Of a DNA stretch of 64,000 nt, positions 59,227 through 64,000 are shown in pieces; position 1 is the stretch's first letter; each line of letters opens with the position of its first letter. Made by a program: the position numbers and the translations under genes. The DNA lies in the NCBI GenBank assembly GCA_030686995.1, contig CM060698.1:145099106-145163105 (forward strand). The letters run 5' to 3'. Source of the stretch: Artemisia argyi (lineage: Eukaryota > Streptophyta > Magnoliopsida > Asterales > Asteraceae). The notes beneath the pieces are model-generated. The model worked only from the letters and a program-made list of their open reading frames with translations, did not search any database and was not told where the DNA came from.

Positions 59227-61020
59227 GTCGAAATCTTTTTCTGAATAAACAATTTTAGAAAATGGAACAAATGGTATACTCAATATTAGCTTTATTGATG
59301 ATTCAAAATTTAATAGTTACGAAATGTGACGCGGTTTTCAAACATGTTGTGAATAGAACTATTTACCAAGTTTGATGTTTAAACATTTCTCATTGTATAA
59401 TGGTTCAAGTAAATACTGGCTAAAAAGGGTCGTATTTATTCAAAATAGGCAATTCAAAATTATTTTCCACGAGATATGTGATTTGTATGGACAAAATTTT
59501 GAAATCCACTTCATTTAAAAGTAAAAATACTAACAAGGATAAAATAGTAGCATCGGAAATATTCGCATAAATGCATAGGTGTCTAACATTCGGTTCCTGA
59601 CATTAGAAAATGCCTATTGGCGATTATTCGACAAAACTACAAGTCTAGGTATCCAACCAACTTAAGTCCTGAGATGGTTTATCGTTGAAATTGCCATCAT
59701 GTTGGCAATATGAGGGTTTCAATTGATACCATGTCGATGAATTTCCGTATTGTCTTCACATGTAGCTGGGGAGATATTCTTGAGTCTGATGCCTTTCTCG
59801 ACGTATAGGTGAGGTTATCCAGAAGTTTTAAAGAACATAATGCTTTAGGGGAATCTATATCGATATCCATAATTCGAATCAATCATTCTTGTCGTAAATT
59901 CACTGCAGGGAAGTTTGCGTATGGATGAGACCATGTTAACTCAAAACACTTTACAGTATCGGTTAGGAGGCTTGGTTTATTCCCATGGTGATGCTTAGCG
60001 TACCTTCACAATGTGTTTGATCCCGTAGCTCAGTCTAGCTAGTACCTTTGAATAATAAAATCGGACAACTAGGTCAGAGATGGTGGGTCGGATGGTCCAG
60101 TGGCATCTTAGAACTGTTATTGAGCTATAAATTGCCTTGGTGTATACTTCTATTCTAGGTTAGTAGTTTTTCGTAACCCTTTTATTGTTTTTCTTGTATC
60201 AAGGAATCCTCCTAGTACTTAATATGGGAAGTCTCTCCTAAAGAAGTCAATGGAAAGTCTAACTTAATGACTAAGTGTGTGACAGGTGGGGTAAGTATCC
60301 AGAGAAAATTTGTCATAAAGAAATATTCATAAAAGAGTTTATTTGTTTAAAATGCTTTTGGATGAAGATTGTTATTAACAATACTTTATAAAGTAACTAT
60401 TTCCTTCATGGCATAATCTTTCCTGAAGTATACATAGGTGATCAGGCTATGTATAGTTGAGGACTAATGATGCGATGCTTGATTTAATCAAAATAATATT
60501 ATTTTTCTCAAAGCTTTAGATGGTGTTCAACGTTTTGTTTCGAAGAATGGTATTCTAGTCATTTCCTTTCAAAGTAATATAAAAATTGTTTCGCGTAATA
60601 ATAGTAAATATTTGGCGTAGTATCGGAAAAATCAGTTTATAGTATGGTAACAAAACGGCTTAATTTAGAAATTTGATAAAAACAATTCCTCCATAAGGTA
60701 GTAAAATAGTTTGAAATAAAACTCGTGGAATGGTTTATTGGATACATGGGTAAATACTACGGAATGGTAATAATCTACTAGTCCTTCAAATGCTAAATCG
60801 GCCTAATCTCTAATAAGGCAATGACATAATGTTACGAAACGGTTGAAAATTGAACGATTGGGATAGAAAGCGGAGTAAACGAAAGTTATGGTTATCATAG
60901 AGGTAACAAAAGATAGTCCTTACATTGGATAGGAAAGTGCTTAATACAACTAGGTTACATCAACGTACTTATGGAATGTACCAAAAGAAAGTACAACCCT
61001 AGAGGGCTCGAACTATGGTT
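58801..61020 (-). other. Tekay-like interior without readable pol
   Basis: No reverse transcriptase, RNase H or protease motif could be read. Only short ORFs occur. A T run lies at 59192-59225. Confidence 0.5.
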
Positions 61021-61980
61021 TTAAAACATGAACTGCCTCCTCCAGTTCCGGTCTCTCAACACCGGGCATTCACTCTTGAAGTGTCCCACTACTCCACATT
61101 CACGGCAGATTACCGTGAGTTCCTGATGCTTTGTGAGGGTGGGAGTCTTGCAATCCTTGGCTTTGTGTCCGATCTTCTTATAGTTGCCACATGGTTTCGG
61201 GCAACGTCCTTTGTGATGAAACTGACACCTGTTGCACTCGGGTAATTTACCTACATATCCTTTCTTTTGGCTTGACCCAGCAGTAAAGGTCTCCACCACT
61301 TGTTGTATCTTAAACGGTCGTTGAGTAGCATTAGCATCCTGATTACCGACCCATTTTCTCTTGTTGTCATTATTGTCTCCCGATGTCTTGTCGCGAACTA
61401 TGAGTTCCTTTGTTTCGATTGCCATCTGGATAGCTTCAGACATGGTATTGGGTTCACATGCGATGACCATTCTACGAATTTCAGGAGAAAGTCCTCCGAT
61501 GTACCTTTCAAGTTTCTTGCTTTCCGGCTCATCCATTGCAGAGCCTAGTCGAGCTAAATCATAAAAAGAAGCAGTATACTTAACAACATCATCTCCTTCC
61601 ATGGTAAGGTTTAGTGTTTCCTGTTCGATTGCTTGTAATTCGCTTTTCACACAAAACTTCAAACTCATCATCCTTTTTAGTTTCTCCCAAGAGTGTGAGT
61701 AAGCAGCATCAACTCCTACTACCTGGACATACTTAGTCCACCATTTCTGGGCATGCTTCTGAAAAGTGCAAGTGGCGAACTTAACTTTGTCTTCCTTACA
61801 GCAGTCACCACTTTGAAAGATCGTTTCTAATTCTTCGCACCATTTGAAAAATTCTTTTGTGTCAAAATTTCCGCTAAAGGAGGAGGGATTACAACCCATA
61901 AATTCCACGTGAGTAAGTTCCTTGGTGAGGGCGGTAGTTACGTTCCTGGCAATGAATTGTCCAACAGTGGCTTGCGTCAT
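61021..61980 (-). CDS. Tekay-like gag (319 residues), probably C-terminally truncated
   Basis: The gag domain occupies residues 25-170 (FSGNFDTKEFFKWCEELETI, FATCTFQKHAQKWWTKYVQV, YIGGLSPEIRRMV). Three zinc-knuckle-like segments follow: CNRCQFHHKGRC, CGNYKKIGHKAKDC and CRECGVVGHFKSEC. The third is a standard CCHC knuckle, while the second has Tyr in place of its second Cys. It stops right after the last knuckle (RNWRRQFMF), where intact relatives continue into protease. It could still make particles that package RNA, if expressed. Confidence 0.85.
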   Translation of the reverse strand: MTQATVGQFIARNVTTALTKELTHVEFMGCNPSSFSGNFDTKEFFKWCEELETIFQSGDCCKEDKVKFATCTFQKHAQKWWTKYVQVVGVDAAYSHSWEKLKRMMSLKFCVKSELQAIEQETLNLTMEGDDVVKYTASFYDLARLGSAMDEPESKKLERYIGGLSPEIRRMVIACEPNTMSEAIQMAIETKELIVRDKTSGDNNDNKRKWVGNQDANATQRPFKIQQVVETFTAGSSQKKGYVGKLPECNRCQFHHKGRCPKPCGNYKKIGHKAKDCKTPTLTKHQELTVICRECGVVGHFKSECPVLRDRNWRRQFMF

Positions 61981-63135
61981 GCTTGGAGTGATTTGCTTAA
62001 ATCTATTTCCATCAAATCATAAGAGTCCATGAGAATCTATAGGTAATAAAATCATCATATTCATAACACATGAATATAATACATGAAGGTTTCGGTCAAT
62101 ATGGACCAATCTCATAGATAGCACAACCATTCCCTTATAGTAGAGTCAATACTTGGTGATTCCGTTTGTTCACCAATCAAAATACTACAAAATTCTTCGA
62201 ACTATGCCACACCTCTCGTGGCTAGGGTAATAGTAAAAGCTAGTAAAGATATAAGTCTAGTCTAAAGACTTCCTGTAGTCCTTCTAGGTGAAATCAGGTT
62301 TATGGCATCATAAGGTCGAGATAGTCCTGAAGTAGTGTCTGAAGTTGTGCATCGATCAAGTCCTAGATAGTGTAGATTCTAATCCATTCTTGAGGAACCT
62401 GCAGATGTTCCTGTTGAGTCCGTAATCTTGGTATTATCCACAAGGTGTTATCTAATTCGTGGTAAGTGGAAATGGAAAAGGGAAATGACAATAGTGGTAT
62501 TCCAAAGGATGAGGATAACATTGATGACAATGAGATCCTAGTGATGAGTTAGGAGGTAATGGTGATAATAGTGAATGGGATACTACCCTCTTTCGCGCTC
62601 TCTCGCGATATCCAAGAGGTAAAGTTGAAGTACGCACTATGGGACGACCAATAGTGTAATAAGTAACCAACGGTGGTGGTAGTACCTAAGTAGTAAGCGT
62701 CCTACTAGTGAAGGAAATAAGACATGCTATCTCCCTTGTAATAAGCATCCAAATAAGTCCATTAAAATTAAGTCTGAATACTCTACCAAACGGCATTCTA
62801 TGTATAGGCTGAATGAGAACCTCGCTCTTATGACAATTCAATAGTGCTAATGGTGGTGTGAGTACAGCTGGTGGTATAATGGTAGTGGAAGATGACAAGG
62901 CATCTTCAATGTCGGAATCCGACGAAAGGATAACGGCGTGGGTATCTGAAGACATGTCACTTGTGAACCAGGTCAATATAATCATATATATATATATGAG
63001 TATGGGTATGAATAACTCGCACAGTGTGTGCGTAAAGCAACAAGTATAGTGAATATGCACCTATGATAAAATGATGAGATGCTATGATGATGTGGTTATA
63101 GTCTAGGGTCCATGATACATCCTAGTTCGCTATAA
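61981..63135 (-). other. Tekay-like leader between primer site and gag
   Basis: About 1.1 kb, non-coding as far as seen; only short unsupported ORFs. Confidence 0.5.
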
Positions 63136-63155
63136 CCTTAGCTCTGATGCCAATC
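63136..63155 (-). promoter_or_regulatory. Tekay-like primer-binding site
   Basis: On the minus strand GATTGGCATCAGAGCTAAGG directly follows the LTR end (GTTACA). It resembles the tRNA-iMet site TGGTATCAGAGC. Confidence 0.75.
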
Positions 63156-64000
63156 TGTAACACCCCCGAAATACCTGAATGGCAGCGGAATGGAATACCT
63201 GGGGGTGACTGTCATAGCACCATACTTACAGTTATATTGAACGACCTAAAGTGTCGTTTAGAAAATACAGCGTTTGATCATTAAAACATTCAGAGTTTAC
63301 AAAGCTTAGGTCCCAAAAGAGTTTGACAATATAGTTAAAATAAGTTCAACAAGATCAAACGTTTCATAAGTGCAGAAAATATAGTGAGACGCGTCGACTC
63401 CGCGACTCCATGAAGGTCCAAATGTATGCACATGAGCTACCTTAATAACCTGAGAAATACATTGCGAAAAACGGTCAACACGAATGTTGGTGAATAATCA
63501 TAGGTTTATAAGTAAATCTAGTGTACAAATGCCATAAGTAATGCCATGAAATAGGATGTCCGGAAAGTATATACATTGGCTCTTAAGCTCATGACCCCGA
63601 AGCTAGACGATACTTGGCCCCAATGAGTGTTTACCAGACACTCTAATAATAAAGACATGAAATGCATTCGTTCCATTTGGAGCAACCCAAACACGAATGG
63701 AGGCGTCACCCTCGATAGATCTATCCACTCACTCCCGCTTAGTACCAGAAATTAACGGTCCATGATAATAAAAGGGGACTTTTCAAGACGTGGTAAATAA
63801 GACAACTTAAGCAATGTATGAAATTTTATACTTAGGCATGTACACAAAACAAGTAATGCAATGTATTCTCCCCCGTGGGATTTGAAATCAAAATATAGAA
63901 TTAAAACGGGGCTATGAAAACTCACCTCGAAGTAATGGTACAAAGATGGTGCAATGAGGTGAAAGTAGTCGGGACAATGAGGCGCGAGTACTAGCCGCAA
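63156..64000 (-). repeat. Tekay-like 5' LTR, cut by the window edge
   Basis: The first 845 bp match 54920-55764 with no difference noticed on reading. The two pairs of chance ORFs they contain translate identically. Confidence 0.88.

Larger units (their letters stand above)
54920..64000 (-). mobile_element. Tekay-like Ty3/gypsy element inserted in A3 integrase, runs off the window
   Basis: The 3' LTR is 54920-57934 and the 5' LTR starts at 63156 and continues past 64000. Both begin TGTAACACCCCCGAAATACC in plus-strand reading. The primer-binding site and polypurine tract have the expected orientation. The interior has a shortened gag and broken pol remnants. The family call rests on the TGTAACACCCC terminus, gag type and integrase tail (VERLKQSRIPIVKVRW). 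Confidence 0.88.

Overview
The window is nuclear DNA of a flowering plant, most likely a daisy-family species (Asteraceae). The DNA is AT-rich, genes are split by GT-AG introns, and most of the sequence is LTR retrotransposons, MITEs and Helitron debris. The family assignment rests on an Amb a 1 / Art v 6-type pectate lyase and on retroelement ORFs whose style I associate with Asteraceae genomes. No bacterial features, rRNA, tRNA or CRISPR array were seen.

Left part (1-20 kb) is the gene-bearing part. It holds three intact host genes, all on the minus strand: a seven-exon plastid WHIRLY ssDNA-binding protein (4757-8133), an EG45-like/plant natriuretic peptide-like secreted protein (13301-13792) and a four-exon pectate lyase (18185-19743). 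It also has two degenerate phytocystatin genes on the plus strand, one of them antisense inside a WHIRLY intron, and a beheaded duplicate of the EG45-like gene (17340-17407). Between them sit many small elements with readable boundaries: nested Stowaway MITEs, a SINE with a 16-bp target duplication, a MULE MITE with a 9-bp duplication, a hAT MITE with an 8-bp duplication, a TRIM-like element with primer-binding site and polypurine tract, and a large inverted repeat.

Middle part (20-43 kb) carries Helitron-like ends, then three generations of one Athila-like Ty3/gypsy family. Copy A2 (24437-28909, duplication ATATT) sits inside the LTR of another retroelement and has half of one LTR inverted. 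An old broken LTR lies at 32500-34960. Copy A1 (35349-42970, duplication ATTTC) is structurally complete, with an intact 730-residue gag-protease-like ORF but no pol. Between A2 and the old LTR, two copies of a coiled-coil accessory ORF plus LTR start lie in inverted orientation (28910-32499).

Right part (43-64 kb) is stacked retroelements: a Helitron helicase remnant cut by a Copia-type LTR, accessory ORFs, a small LTR element inserted exactly at an ORF's stop codon (46498-49269, duplication TACTT), then a three-level nest of a Copia 3' end, Athila copy A3, and a large Tekay-like element (54920 to beyond 64000). The visible LTR stretches of the last look identical although its pol is dead.

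The host genes show no operon-like relation. The pectate lyase and EG45-like genes both encode secreted, cell-wall-associated proteins. The most unusual recurring signal is an array of TGACGCCGTCA palindromes just upstream of the TATA box of every well-preserved Athila-like LTR, which looks like a retrotransposon enhancer.
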